Of a DNA stretch of 64,000 nucleotides, positions 1 through 8,037 are shown in pieces. The translations under genes were made by a program, and so were the position numbers. Positions within the stretch are counted from its first letter, which is position 1, and each line of letters begins with the position of its first letter. The notes under the pieces were generated by a model. The model had not been told where the DNA came from. It saw only the letters and a list, made by a program, of their open reading frames with translations, and searched no databases. Source of the stretch: Arthrobacter nitroguajacolicus_D (GTDB lineage: Bacteria; Actinomycetota; Actinomycetes; Actinomycetales; Micrococcaceae). The stretch covers positions 186,001-250,000 of the forward strand of contig NZ_JAVDSH010000003.1 in NCBI RefSeq assembly GCF_031455195.1, written 5' to 3'.

Positions 1-1115
1 AGGTTCCCCAGCTGAGGCTCCAGGGCCTTCTCGCTGCGCATGATTGCCCGGACCAGTTGGCCCTTAAGCTGCTGCGGCGTTGTTCCGTTGCCTGGCCGGA
101 AGAACATCGAATCGAGGCCCAACGATTCCAGGTGCGCGGACAAGCCGGCAAGGCTGGACTGCCTGTCCCCCACCACGAGGACGGACTTTCCTTCGCTGAC
201 CAGGGCGCCGATGGCATTGATCGCGGTCTGCGTTTGCCCACTTCCGGGAGGGGTACTGACAACGAGGGAATCTCCAGCGCGGACGGCGTCCACAACGTAC
301 TGCTGGTCCGTGTCGGCGTCGAGCAGGAGGAGTTCATCGGCGGGATCCCGCTGGTCAAGATCGGCAAACCTGCCCGCTTTGATGGGTTCAGGCTCAATAT
401 CGCCACCGTTGGCGGCACTGGCCAAAGCCGCCACCGTGGGGTTGTTCATGTTGATCCACGGATCATCCAGGTTCCCCGAGAGATCAGCCAAAGTGGTGAC
501 GAGCAGATTGAACTCCACCTCGGCCCCGTGAATGGGCTGGACCAAGGTAGCCAAACGATCCAAAACCGGCTGGGGATCGAGCCTGGCCGTGTTGTAGGCC
601 ATGCGTGCCACGGCGTTGACATCAAAAACGATGCCATGAACTGTTTTCAAGTGCCGAACGAGGGCCGGGTTCATACGGGCCTGTTCGGTGAGCTGGAGCT
701 CGAAGTCGTCCTCGCCGGGCCGGACGGTGAGAACAATGGACGTGAGCATGACCGGCGCGGAAATGCGCTGCGGCTTGCCACCTACCGCCGAGGTCCACAC
801 CACGGTGCCGGCGGACAAGTATCCGGCTTCGATACCGCGGTCGTTGCTGAGTTCGAAGATTTTGGACCGGATATTCCGGGCTGCCCGGGCGGCAACCAAA
901 TACTGTTGTCGGTCCCTGATCAGAGTGGACAAACGCGTCCTGCGGCCCGCGAGCAGCTGGGCGAGGCCGGACGGGTGGGCATTGCTGAGATCGATGGCGC
1001 CTTCCGGGGTCTTAACGAAACGCAGCATCGTATCCGCCCCGGTAACGGGCTTAAGACCAGACAGCCATTTCCTGAGCTCCTCGGAGCCCTCTTCCTGGCC
1101 TAGACCTAATGACAC
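1..1115 (-). CDS. AAA/superfamily I helicase-like protein, N-terminal part (runs off the window)
   Basis: The minus-strand frame is open from about 1169 down to base 1, so only the first ~370 residues are visible. The N-terminal ~230 residues resemble the accessory domain of large actinobacterial SF1/DUF4011-type helicases (blocks ISAPVMLTSIVL and DFELQL). A RecA-like domain follows with a P-loop at about 235-265 reading TPPGSGQTQTA, then a beta strand KSVLVVGDRQSSL. The Walker A lysine is replaced by glutamine. I chose GTG at 1115 because a GAAGG stretch lies 8 nt upstream; the frame also has an ATG at 1169 with a weak site. It is followed on the opposite side by guaA, transcribed in the same direction. 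The helicase family is an inference from motifs; motor motifs beyond I lie outside the window. Confidence 0.75.
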   Translation of the reverse strand, partial: MSLGLGQEEGSEELRKWLSGLKPVTGADTMLRFVKTPEGAIDLSNAHPSGLAQLLAGRRTRLSTLIRDRQQYLVAARAARNIRSKIFELSNDRGIEAGYLSAGTVVWTSAVGGKPQRISAPVMLTSIVLTVRPGEDDFELQLTEQARMNPALVRHLKTVHGIVFDVNAVARMAYNTARLDPQPVLDRLATLVQPIHGAEVEFNLLVTTLADLSGNLDDPWINMNNPTVAALASAANGGDIEPEPIKAGRFADLDQRDPADELLLLDADTDQQYVVDAVRAGDSLVVSTPPGSGQTQTAINAIGALVSEGKSVLVVGDRQSSLAGLSAHLESLGLDSMFFRPGNGTTPQQLKGQLVRAIMRSEKALEPQLGN

Positions 1116-1291
1116 AACTTCTGCCTTCTTTTCTGTACTAGCTTTAGACGCCCTGGACCATACCGGCATACTTTCGAGGGTAGCCGGAATACCCGGCCAG
1201 CCCACTTCGCAACGCTGTTCCGACGCGAAATTCGCCGCCAGTTAGCAACTGGCTGCCCGTCGACGGCTCACAATGCCCCTGGTTGAAGCAC

Positions 1292-1322
1292 AGTGGCCGG
1301 CCCCCAACGGAGGCCGGCCACT
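1292..1322 (-). terminator. Stem-loop after guaA
   Basis: A perfect 11-bp inverted repeat (AGTGGCCGGCC / GGCCGGCCACT) with a 9-nt loop lies 8 nt beyond the guaA stop codon. There is no clear T-run on either side, so it may act as a Rho-assisted terminator or an mRNA end stabiliser. Confidence 0.6.
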
Positions 1323-1329
1323 CAGAATG

Positions 1330-2919
1330 CTATTCCCACTCGATGGTTCCCGGTGGCTTGCTGGTGACGTCCAGCACCACGCGGTTCACCCCTTCCACTT
1401 CATTGGTAATGCGGTTGGAGATCCGGGCCAGGAGGTCATACGGCAACCGGGACCAGTCAGCCGTCATGGCGTCCTCGGAGGACACCGGGCGGAGCACGAT
1501 CGGGTGTCCGTAGGTGCGGCCGTCGCCCTGAACACCAACACTGCGTACGTCAGCGAGCAAGACAACGGGCATCTGCCAGACGTCGTTGTCCAAACCGGCG
1601 GCTGTCAGCTCTGCACGAGCAATGGCATCAGCCTTGCGCAGCAGGTCCAGGCGCTCTTTGTTCACTTCACCAACGATGCGGATACCCAGGCCGGGGCCGG
1701 GGAACGGTTGGCGGCCAACGATTTCCTGCGGCAGGCCAAGCTGGGCGCCTACGGCACGGACTTCGTCCTTGAACAGGGCGCGCAGAGGCTCGACAAGCTC
1801 AAACTGCAGGTCCTCGGGAAGTCCGCCCACATTGTGGTGGCTCTTGATGTTTGCAGCGCCTTCTCCACCGCCGGACTCGACGACGTCAGGGTACAGGGTG
1901 CCTTGGACCAGGAACTTGATCTTCTCGCCGTCGGCCGCGGCCTGGGCGATGATGGCCCGTTCCGCTTCCTCGAAGGCGCGAATGAACTCACGGCCGATGA
2001 TCTTGCGCTTGGTTTCGGGATCGCTGACGCCGGCAAGCGCCGACAGGAAGCGTTCCTGCTCATTCGCAACATACAGGTTGACACCCGTAGCGGCCACGAA
2101 GTCCCGCTCCACCTGCTCGGCTTCGCCTTCGCGCAGGAGACCGTGATCCACGAAGACACAGGTCAGCTGATCGCCGACCGCGCGCTGGACAAGGGCTGCG
2201 GCAACGGCGGAGTCAACGCCACCGGAAAGACCACAAATGACCTTGGAGTCCCCGATCTGCTCGCGGATACGATCCACTTGCTCTTCGAGGATGTTGCCGG
2301 TTGTCCAGTTGGGGCTCAGGCCCGCTCCCTTGAACAGGAAGTTTTCCAGGACATGCTGGCCAAGCACAGAGTGCTTCACTTCGGGGTGCCACTGCACACC
2401 GTAAAGGCGCTTCTCGTCATTGGCGAAGGCCGCTACCGGGGCTCCGGCCGTAGTAGCCAGCACTTCGAAGCCATCGGGCGCTTCGTGAACAGAGTCGCCG
2501 TGGCTCATCCAGGTGTTTTGGGACGCCGGGACGCCATCGAGGATGGACCGTGCGTCACCCACAAGGAGCGCTTCGGTTGCGCCGTATTCCCGCAAACCGG
2601 TCTGGGCCACTTTGCCACCCAAGGCATTTGCCATGGCCTGGAATCCGTAGCAGATGCCGAAAACGGGAACGCCGGCCTCGAAGAGGTCCGGGCCCACGAA
2701 CGGCGCGCCCTCGGCGTAGACGCTGGAGGGTCCGCCGGAAAGAATGATGGCTGCCGGGTTCTTGGCCAGAAGCTGCTCGGTGGTGAAGGTATGCGGAACG
2801 ATTTCCGAATACACATTCGCTTCCCGGACGCGGCGGGCAATCAGCTGCGCGTACTGGGCACCGTAGTCAACAACCAGCACCGGCTTCTGGGAAGTCTGGG
2901 GTGCGGTGGGAGTAGTCAC
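1330..2919 (-). CDS. guaA: GMP synthase (glutamine-hydrolysing)
   Basis: Converts XMP to GMP using ATP and glutamine, the last step of guanine nucleotide synthesis. The 529-residue protein has the full two-domain layout. It starts with a class I glutamine amidotransferase with catalytic Cys90 in GICYGFQAM and the His-Glu pair in WHPEV. Next comes the ATP-pyrophosphatase domain with the PP-loop GLSGGVDSA near residue 245. Last is the C-terminal dimerisation domain, ending in the family-typical GTIEWE. Length is normal. guaB and guaB3 lie 4-9 kb upstream on the same strand but are not in one transcription unit with it. Confidence 0.98.
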   Translation of the reverse strand: MTTPTAPQTSQKPVLVVDYGAQYAQLIARRVREANVYSEIVPHTFTTEQLLAKNPAAIILSGGPSSVYAEGAPFVGPDLFEAGVPVFGICYGFQAMANALGGKVAQTGLREYGATEALLVGDARSILDGVPASQNTWMSHGDSVHEAPDGFEVLATTAGAPVAAFANDEKRLYGVQWHPEVKHSVLGQHVLENFLFKGAGLSPNWTTGNILEEQVDRIREQIGDSKVICGLSGGVDSAVAAALVQRAVGDQLTCVFVDHGLLREGEAEQVERDFVAATGVNLYVANEQERFLSALAGVSDPETKRKIIGREFIRAFEEAERAIIAQAAADGEKIKFLVQGTLYPDVVESGGGEGAANIKSHHNVGGLPEDLQFELVEPLRALFKDEVRAVGAQLGLPQEIVGRQPFPGPGLGIRIVGEVNKERLDLLRKADAIARAELTAAGLDNDVWQMPVVLLADVRSVGVQGDGRTYGHPIVLRPVSSEDAMTADWSRLPYDLLARISNRITNEVEGVNRVVLDVTSKPPGTIEWE

Positions 2920-3028
2920 CCACCAAGACTACTTTGCCGGACCACCCCGGTGCACGTTGGCAGCTGCGCAGGACGGCCAAATCCGGGCCGGTCGTTAGGC
3001 ATCTCACACCAGCGATGCCCAGCGGGGC

Positions 3029-3529
3029 TTAGTAACGCTTGGAGGCCTGCGGGTTGGCGGCCAGCTCGGCCTCCACCTCTGCGTGGAATTTCTTCTCGAC
3101 GAAGAACGACAGCAACGGGATGACACCGCCCAGTGCCAGCAGGATCATCTTGGAGAATGGCCACCGCATGAGGGACCACAGCCGGAAGTTGGAGACCAGG
3201 TAGACCACGTACATCCAGCCGTGGACAATCAGCACCGACGTGGAGATGTTGAACCCAGCGATGACGCCCTTGGGCTCGGACTCGGCAAAGCCGAAACCGA
3301 ACGGCTGCCCGGTGACCGCGTCAGTACCGCCCGCGAAGAGCGAGACACCGAAGGCGTAGCGGGCAATCAGCTCCGCACACAGCAACAGAAGCATCGCACC
3401 CGTGAGATAGGCCATCACCTTGTAGAACTTCAGCGCAGAACGGATCTGGGCTTCCGTTCCGCCGAACCGCCGTTTCTTGGGCTTGTTTCCGGATTGCTCG
3501 GGCTGGATGGCCGGTTTGGGCTCAATCAT
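3029..3529 (-). CDS. DUF3817 integral membrane protein
   Basis: 166 residues. A charged, Lys/Arg-rich cytoplasmic N-terminus (about 40 residues) precedes a DUF3817 domain with three predicted membrane spans: YLTGAMLLLLCAELIA, STSVLIVHGWMYVVYL and MILLALGGVIPLLSFF. These DUF3817 features (FYKVMAYLTG, HGWMYVVYL) are well conserved in actinobacteria, but the function is unknown. Its ATG overlaps the stop codon of the SURF1 gene by 4 nt (ATGA), so the two are translationally coupled. A link to cytochrome oxidase or membrane assembly is possible from that coupling only. Confidence 0.9.
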   Translation of the reverse strand: MIEPKPAIQPEQSGNKPKKRRFGGTEAQIRSALKFYKVMAYLTGAMLLLLCAELIARYAFGVSLFAGGTDAVTGQPFGFGFAESEPKGVIAGFNISTSVLIVHGWMYVVYLVSNFRLWSLMRWPFSKMILLALGGVIPLLSFFVEKKFHAEVEAELAANPQASKRY

Positions 3530-4383
3530 TGCTGCACCTTTTGTTCTTGCTCTGGGCTTGTAGGTTCTGTGCTGGCTGTCGTAACTGTGCCGTTTTCGGC
3601 GTCGAACTCGTCGTCCTCATCCTCTTCCAGGTCCCGGCGGTAGTCGTCCTTGACCAGCCGCCACCAGATGAAGATCGAGAAGCCCGCGAAGACCACCCAT
3701 TCCACCGCGTAGAAGAGGTTCAGCCAGTTGACCTGCTCAGCGGGCGGCTGCGCGGGGATATTCAGGGCCTTCATCGTGTCGGAGGCCGGCACTGCTACCC
3801 CGTCGGCCATCTCTGACGTCGCGGCGATGAAGCCGGGATAGCTGGACACTTCCCAGTCGTTGATGAGTTCCGCGGTAGACACCGCAGACGCGCGTCCTGG
3901 GCCGGCGTCGACGTTTGGTACGGGGGCTTCAGACGGGATGAGGCGACCAGTAAGGGTGATAGTGCCCGACGGCGGCGGGTCGGCTTGGGAGGCGTCGGCC
4001 ACCCAGCCACGGGCTACCGGGATCCAGGTCTGGGGCGAAGCGGCCACGCCGCTGAGCTTTGGGGCGTCTTTGACCGCGAAGGCCGTGACGATCCAGTAAC
4101 CCTTTTGGTTGTTGTACAGGCGGCCCTCAACAAGAACCTGCTTGTCGGGGTCATAGCTTCCGGTCGCGCTGACCATTTGGTCGGAAACGGATCCGTGGAA
4201 GAACTCGCCCGGCTTAAGGACGTCCACCAGGGGTTTTACTTCCTCGATGCTGGACGGCGCAGGCGGTTCGTGCTGCGTGGACCGGCTGAGCTGCCACTGA
4301 CTGAGCAGCACAAACACCCCGGACAGGACAAGCGCAAAGACCAGTCCTGCGATCCAGCGGGGTTTCAACGCGGTTTTCAACAC
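3526..4383 (-). CDS. SURF1 family protein (cytochrome oxidase biogenesis)
   Basis: 285 residues with the SURF1 architecture: an N-terminal transmembrane helix (IAGLVFALVLSGVFVLLSQWQLSRS), a large extracytoplasmic domain with the family signature GYWIVTAF followed by WIPVARGWV, and a second helix near residue 230 (LFYAVEWVVFAGFSIFIWW). SURF1 proteins assist heme-copper oxidase assembly. The acidic C-terminal tail is unusual but common in actinobacteria. The start is GTG, with AAGGGG immediately upstream. The gene overlaps the DUF3817 gene by 4 nt. Confidence 0.9.
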   Translation of the reverse strand: MLKTALKPRWIAGLVFALVLSGVFVLLSQWQLSRSTQHEPPAPSSIEEVKPLVDVLKPGEFFHGSVSDQMVSATGSYDPDKQVLVEGRLYNNQKGYWIVTAFAVKDAPKLSGVAASPQTWIPVARGWVADASQADPPPSGTITLTGRLIPSEAPVPNVDAGPGRASAVSTAELINDWEVSSYPGFIAATSEMADGVAVPASDTMKALNIPAQPPAEQVNWLNLFYAVEWVVFAGFSIFIWWRLVKDDYRRDLEEDEDDEFDAENGTVTTASTEPTSPEQEQKVQQ

Positions 4384-4443
4384 CCCTTAACCGTACTTCG
4401 TCCGGCTGTAGAACAACGAAACGGGTGTTCAGTGCGTGGGACT

Positions 4444-4932
4444 TCAGTGGTCGAAGAACACCAGGCTGGAGTTGATGAGTTCGGAGATGACTTCGGGATC
4501 GTGCGCCCGGCGCAGGGATTCCCTGAAGGATTCCTTCGATAGGGACCGGGCGAGGGTGGCCAGGACCTCTAGGTGGTCCGAGAAGGAGCTCGCCGGGGTT
4601 GCGATGAGGAGGATCAGCGTTGCGGGACCGTCGGTTGCGCCGAAATCCAAGGCGTGGCCAAATTTGGTCACGCCCACTGCGATGGAGATTCTGTCCACGT
4701 ACTCGCTGCGGGCGTGCGGCAGCCCGATTCCCCCGGGAAGTCCCGTAGCCAGCTGGTGCTCACGGGAATGTACCTGCTCCAGGAAGCCCTCGAGGTTGGT
4801 GATGCGGCCAGCAGCGTGGAGCTTCGTGGCCAGTTGGGCCGCGGCATCGATCTTGTCCTGGGCGACAAGTTCGAGGATGACGGTATCCGGGGTTGTCAGT
4901 TCCGCGTCATACCGGTCAAGTGGTTCAGCCAA
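4444..4932 (-). CDS. PTS sugar transporter subunit IIA (fructose/mannitol type)
   Basis: A 162-residue stand-alone EIIA of the Fru/Mtl family. The phospho-accepting histidine is His73 in GIGLPHAR, and the domain continues with the family-typical LILLIATPASSFSDHLEVLATLAR. EIIA takes phosphate from HPr and passes it to EIIB, or acts as a regulator. No EIIB or EIIC gene is nearby, so a regulatory role or service to a distant permease is likely. The start is TTG with a strong GGAGGG site 8 nt upstream. It lies 48 nt after glpD on the same strand and may be read from the same transcript. Confidence 0.92.
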   Translation of the reverse strand: MAEPLDRYDAELTTPDTVILELVAQDKIDAAAQLATKLHAAGRITNLEGFLEQVHSREHQLATGLPGGIGLPHARSEYVDRISIAVGVTKFGHALDFGATDGPATLILLIATPASSFSDHLEVLATLARSLSKESFRESLRRAHDPEVISELINSSLVFFDH

Positions 4933-4980
4933 GTCGTGTTCCCTCCAGTGTGGCCTTCAGGCCGCATTTTCCTGAACTGG

Positions 4981-6735
4981 TCAGCGAAGGGGAACGATGT
5001 CATCCACTCCCATGCGTGCGGCATCGGCCGATTCGTCATCGGGTTGCTGTTGACTAAGTCGTTCAGCTTCCACCCGCGCCAGGTAGTGCTTGATTTCGCT
5101 TTCGCGCTGAGTCTCGCTCCAGCCAAGGATTTCTCCCATCAGCTTAGCTACTACGGGCGCGGCAGACACACCCCGGTCCCAGGCTTCGATGGAAATACGG
5201 GTGCGACGGGTCAAAACGTCGTCGACGTGACGGGCGCCTTCGTGGGTTGTCGCGTAAACAACCTCCGCAGCCAGGTAGTCGTCGGCACCGGGAAGTGGCT
5301 CTGCCAGCTCCGGTCGATTGGAAATGATGTCGAGGACTTCCGGGGTCATGGAGCCGAAACGGTTGAGCAGGTGCTCAACGCGGGCAACGTGGACGCCCGC
5401 CTGCTCAGCGGACCTGCCCCGCCGGTTCCATGCGGCCTTGAATCCTTCAGCGCCGAGCAGCGGAATGGTGTCCGTGCAACTGGATGGAACGCGTTCGTCC
5501 ATTGCCCTGGTTGCCTCGTCCACTGCATCCTTGGCCATGATCCGGTAGGTGGTGTACTTTCCGCCGGCCACAACCACCAGCCCCGGCACAGGATGAGCCA
5601 CAACGTGTTCGCGGGACAGCTTGGCCGTGGAATCGTTGTCGCCGGCCAGGAGCGGACGGAGCCCTGCGTAGACGCCCTCCACATCCTCCCGGGTCAATGG
5701 ACGCTTCAGGACCTTGTTCACGTGGTCCAGCACGTAGTCGATGTCCTTGCTGGAGGCAGCCGGGTGCGCCTTATCGAGCTTCCAATCGGTGTCGGTGGTT
5801 CCGATGATCCAGTGCCGCCCCCAGGGAATGACAAAGAGCACCGACTTTTCCGTACGCAGGATCAACCCCACAGTGGACTGGAAACGGTCGCGCGGCACAA
5901 CGAGGTGAATGCCCTTGGAGGCCCTGACCTTGAGTTGCCCCCGGTCCGTGACCATCGCCTGGGTTTCATCCGTCCACACGCCGGTGGCGTTGACTACCTG
6001 CTTGGCCCTGACTTCGAAGACACTACCGTCCTCCTGGTTTTCCACTTTGGCGCCCACGACGCGTTCGCCTTCCCGCAGGAAGTCGACCACCCGTACCCGG
6101 TTGGCTGCATACGCGCCGTAATGGGCTGCAGTCCTCACCAGGTTGACCACCAGCCGGGCGTCATCGACTTGGGCGTCGTAGTAGCGGATGGAGCCAACGA
6201 AGGCGTCGTCCTTCAGGCTGGGAGCTGCACGCAGGGTGCCGCGCCGGAAGAGGTGCTTATGCATGGGCACGCCGCGACTGTGCCCGGATGTCAGGCCCAA
6301 GGTGTCGTAAAGCAGGATGCCTGCGCCGACGTAGGGGCGCTCCCAGAAACGGCGGGTCAGTGGATACAGGAAAGGCACAGGGCGGACCAGGTGGGGTGCG
6401 ATCTGCTGGATCAGTAGCCCGCGTTCCTGGAGTGCCTCCTGGACCAGTCCGAAATCGAGCATCTCCAAATACCGGAGGCCGCCGTGAATGAGCTTGGACG
6501 AGCGGGACGAGGTTCCTGAGGCCCAGTCCCTGGCTTCGACGATGCCGACTGTCAGCCCACGGGTCACGGCATCCAGCGCGGCGCCGGCTCCAACAACACC
6601 GCCGCCCACAATCAGGATGTCGAGCTCCTTGCCGGCTTCCGCGGTGGCTTTCAGGACTTCGATCGACGCGGCGCGGGATTCCGGGCTTAATGCTCCCTGG
6701 AAATTCCCCTGCGGACCGCCTGCGATATCGCTCAT
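4981..6735 (-). CDS. glpD: Aerobic glycerol-3-phosphate dehydrogenase
   Basis: FAD-dependent membrane-associated enzyme that oxidises glycerol 3-phosphate to dihydroxyacetone phosphate and feeds electrons to the quinone pool. The 584-residue protein has the dinucleotide-binding motif ILIVGGGVVGAGAALDA near residue 40, the GlpD signature SSRSSKLIHGGLRYLE, and the C-terminal DAO_C domain. An upstream ATG would add seven residues (start 6756), but the ATG at 6735 has a GAGGAGG site at ideal spacing and was chosen. No other glycerol catabolic genes are present; the next gene downstream is the PTS EIIA. Confidence 0.96.
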   Translation of the reverse strand: MSDIAGGPQGNFQGALSPESRAASIEVLKATAEAGKELDILIVGGGVVGAGAALDAVTRGLTVGIVEARDWASGTSSRSSKLIHGGLRYLEMLDFGLVQEALQERGLLIQQIAPHLVRPVPFLYPLTRRFWERPYVGAGILLYDTLGLTSGHSRGVPMHKHLFRRGTLRAAPSLKDDAFVGSIRYYDAQVDDARLVVNLVRTAAHYGAYAANRVRVVDFLREGERVVGAKVENQEDGSVFEVRAKQVVNATGVWTDETQAMVTDRGQLKVRASKGIHLVVPRDRFQSTVGLILRTEKSVLFVIPWGRHWIIGTTDTDWKLDKAHPAASSKDIDYVLDHVNKVLKRPLTREDVEGVYAGLRPLLAGDNDSTAKLSREHVVAHPVPGLVVVAGGKYTTYRIMAKDAVDEATRAMDERVPSSCTDTIPLLGAEGFKAAWNRRGRSAEQAGVHVARVEHLLNRFGSMTPEVLDIISNRPELAEPLPGADDYLAAEVVYATTHEGARHVDDVLTRRTRISIEAWDRGVSAAPVVAKLMGEILGWSETQRESEIKHYLARVEAERLSQQQPDDESADAARMGVDDIVPLR

Positions 6736-6808
6736 CGGACCCCTCCTCAAACGCAACAGCTGGTAGTTCCCTACCCTACTTGTTGCTCGCCGCCTTGGGC
6801 AGGGCCGC

Positions 6809-6827
6809 GATCGGGGTGGGCCCGATC
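6809..6827 (-). terminator. Small stem-loop after guaB3
   Basis: A 7-bp inverted repeat (GATCGGG / CCCGATC, 5-nt loop) lies 3 nt beyond the guaB3 stop. There is no T-run, so terminator activity is uncertain. Confidence 0.35.
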
Positions 6828-6829
6828 AG

Positions 6830-7966
6830 TTAGTTGCCCGAGTACGGTGACACGACGACGTCAACGCGCTGGAATTCCTTGAGGTCCGAGTATCCAGTGG
6901 TGGCCATGGAGCGCCGGAGCGCACCAATGAGGTTTGACGTGCCATCCGTGTGGTGACCCGGTCCGAAAAGAACCTCTTCCAAGGGACCGACCGTACCGAC
7001 ATTGACGCGGTCACCACGGGGCGTTTCGAGGTGGTGCGCCTCCGGGCCCCAGTGCCAGCCACGGCCGGGGGCTTCCTCGGCACGGGCCAAAGCGCTCCCG
7101 AGCATGACAGCGTCGGCGCCCATGGCGATGGCCTTGACGATATCGCCCGAGCTGCCCATGCCGCCGTCGGCGATGACGTGGACGTAACGGCCGCCGGACT
7201 CATCCATGTAATCGCGGCGCGCGGCAGCGACGTCGGAGATGGCAGAAGCCATGGGCGAGTGAATGCCAAGCGCGCGTCGTGTGGTGGTGGTTGCACCGCC
7301 GCCGAAGCCAACCAGCACACCGGCAGCTCCTGTGCGCATGAGGTGCAGTGCGGGCGTGTAGCCGGCGGCTCCGCCGACGATCACGGGAACGTCGAGCTCG
7401 TAGATGAACTGTTTGAGGTTCAAAGGCTCGTGGTTCTTGGAGACGTGTTCCGCTGAGACCGTGGTACCGCGGATGACGAAGATGTCGACGCCGGCCGCCA
7501 CCACCGTCTTGTAGTGTTCCTGGGTGCGCTGCGGGGTCAGGGAGCCTGCAACAGTGACGCCTGCGGCGCGGATCTCGGCAAGGCGGGAGCTGATGAGCTC
7601 AGGCTGGATGGGTGCCATGTACAGGTCCTGCATGCGCCGGGTGACGGCCGGGCTGCTGGTCTCGTCCGCCAGTCCTGCGATCTCGTCGAGGACCTTCTGC
7701 GGGTCCTCATAGCGCGTCCAAAGTCCCTCGAGGTCAAGGACGCCAAGACCACCCAGACGGCCAAACGCGATGGCCGTATCAGGGGACATCACGGAGTCCA
7801 TGGGGGCTGCGATGACCGGGGTCTCAAACTTGTAGGCATCGATCTGCCAGGAGACAGAGACGTCCTTCGGGTCACGTGTCCGGCGGTTCGGAACGATCGC
7901 AATGTCATCCAGGGAGTAGGCACGACGCCCACGCTTGCCACGGCCAATCTCAATCTCATAAGTCAC
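6830..7966 (-). CDS. guaB3: GuaB3 family IMP dehydrogenase-related protein
   Basis: 378 residues forming a single IMPDH/GMPR TIM barrel without the CBS pair. Family marks are the start MTYEIEIGRGKRGRRAYSL, TPVIAAPMDSVMSP near residue 50, and ADGGMGSSGDIVKAIAMGA near residue 260. In IMP dehydrogenases and GMP reductases the loop GxGSxCTTR carries the catalytic cysteine. Here the equivalent stretch is GFGGGATTTTRR, and the whole protein contains no cysteine. It therefore cannot form the usual thioimidate intermediate. Actinobacterial GuaB3 is conserved next to guaB but has no settled function; a regulatory or nucleotide-binding role is an inference. Confidence 0.93.
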   Translation of the reverse strand: MTYEIEIGRGKRGRRAYSLDDIAIVPNRRTRDPKDVSVSWQIDAYKFETPVIAAPMDSVMSPDTAIAFGRLGGLGVLDLEGLWTRYEDPQKVLDEIAGLADETSSPAVTRRMQDLYMAPIQPELISSRLAEIRAAGVTVAGSLTPQRTQEHYKTVVAAGVDIFVIRGTTVSAEHVSKNHEPLNLKQFIYELDVPVIVGGAAGYTPALHLMRTGAAGVLVGFGGGATTTTRRALGIHSPMASAISDVAAARRDYMDESGGRYVHVIADGGMGSSGDIVKAIAMGADAVMLGSALARAEEAPGRGWHWGPEAHHLETPRGDRVNVGTVGPLEEVLFGPGHHTDGTSNLIGALRRSMATTGYSDLKEFQRVDVVVSPYSGN

Positions 7967-8037
7967 TGCTCGAGTTTATCCCACCAACTCCACGTCACCG
8001 GCCCGGCCCCGCCACGCGGCGCAACGAGACACCGTGA

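Noticed and set aside
2920..3028. Possible gene between guaA and the DUF3817 gene
   Set aside because: The open frame there reads antisense-like, Arg/Gly-rich sequence with no motif; it overlaps the 3' part of the DUF3817 gene.
1273..3123. 616-codon plus-strand open frame opposite guaA
   Set aside because: Complementary-strand frame created by GC-rich codon use; the minus-strand product is an intact GMP synthase.
4573..6417. 614-codon plus-strand open frame opposite glpD
   Set aside because: Same effect; the encoded protein has no recognisable motif and glpD is complete.
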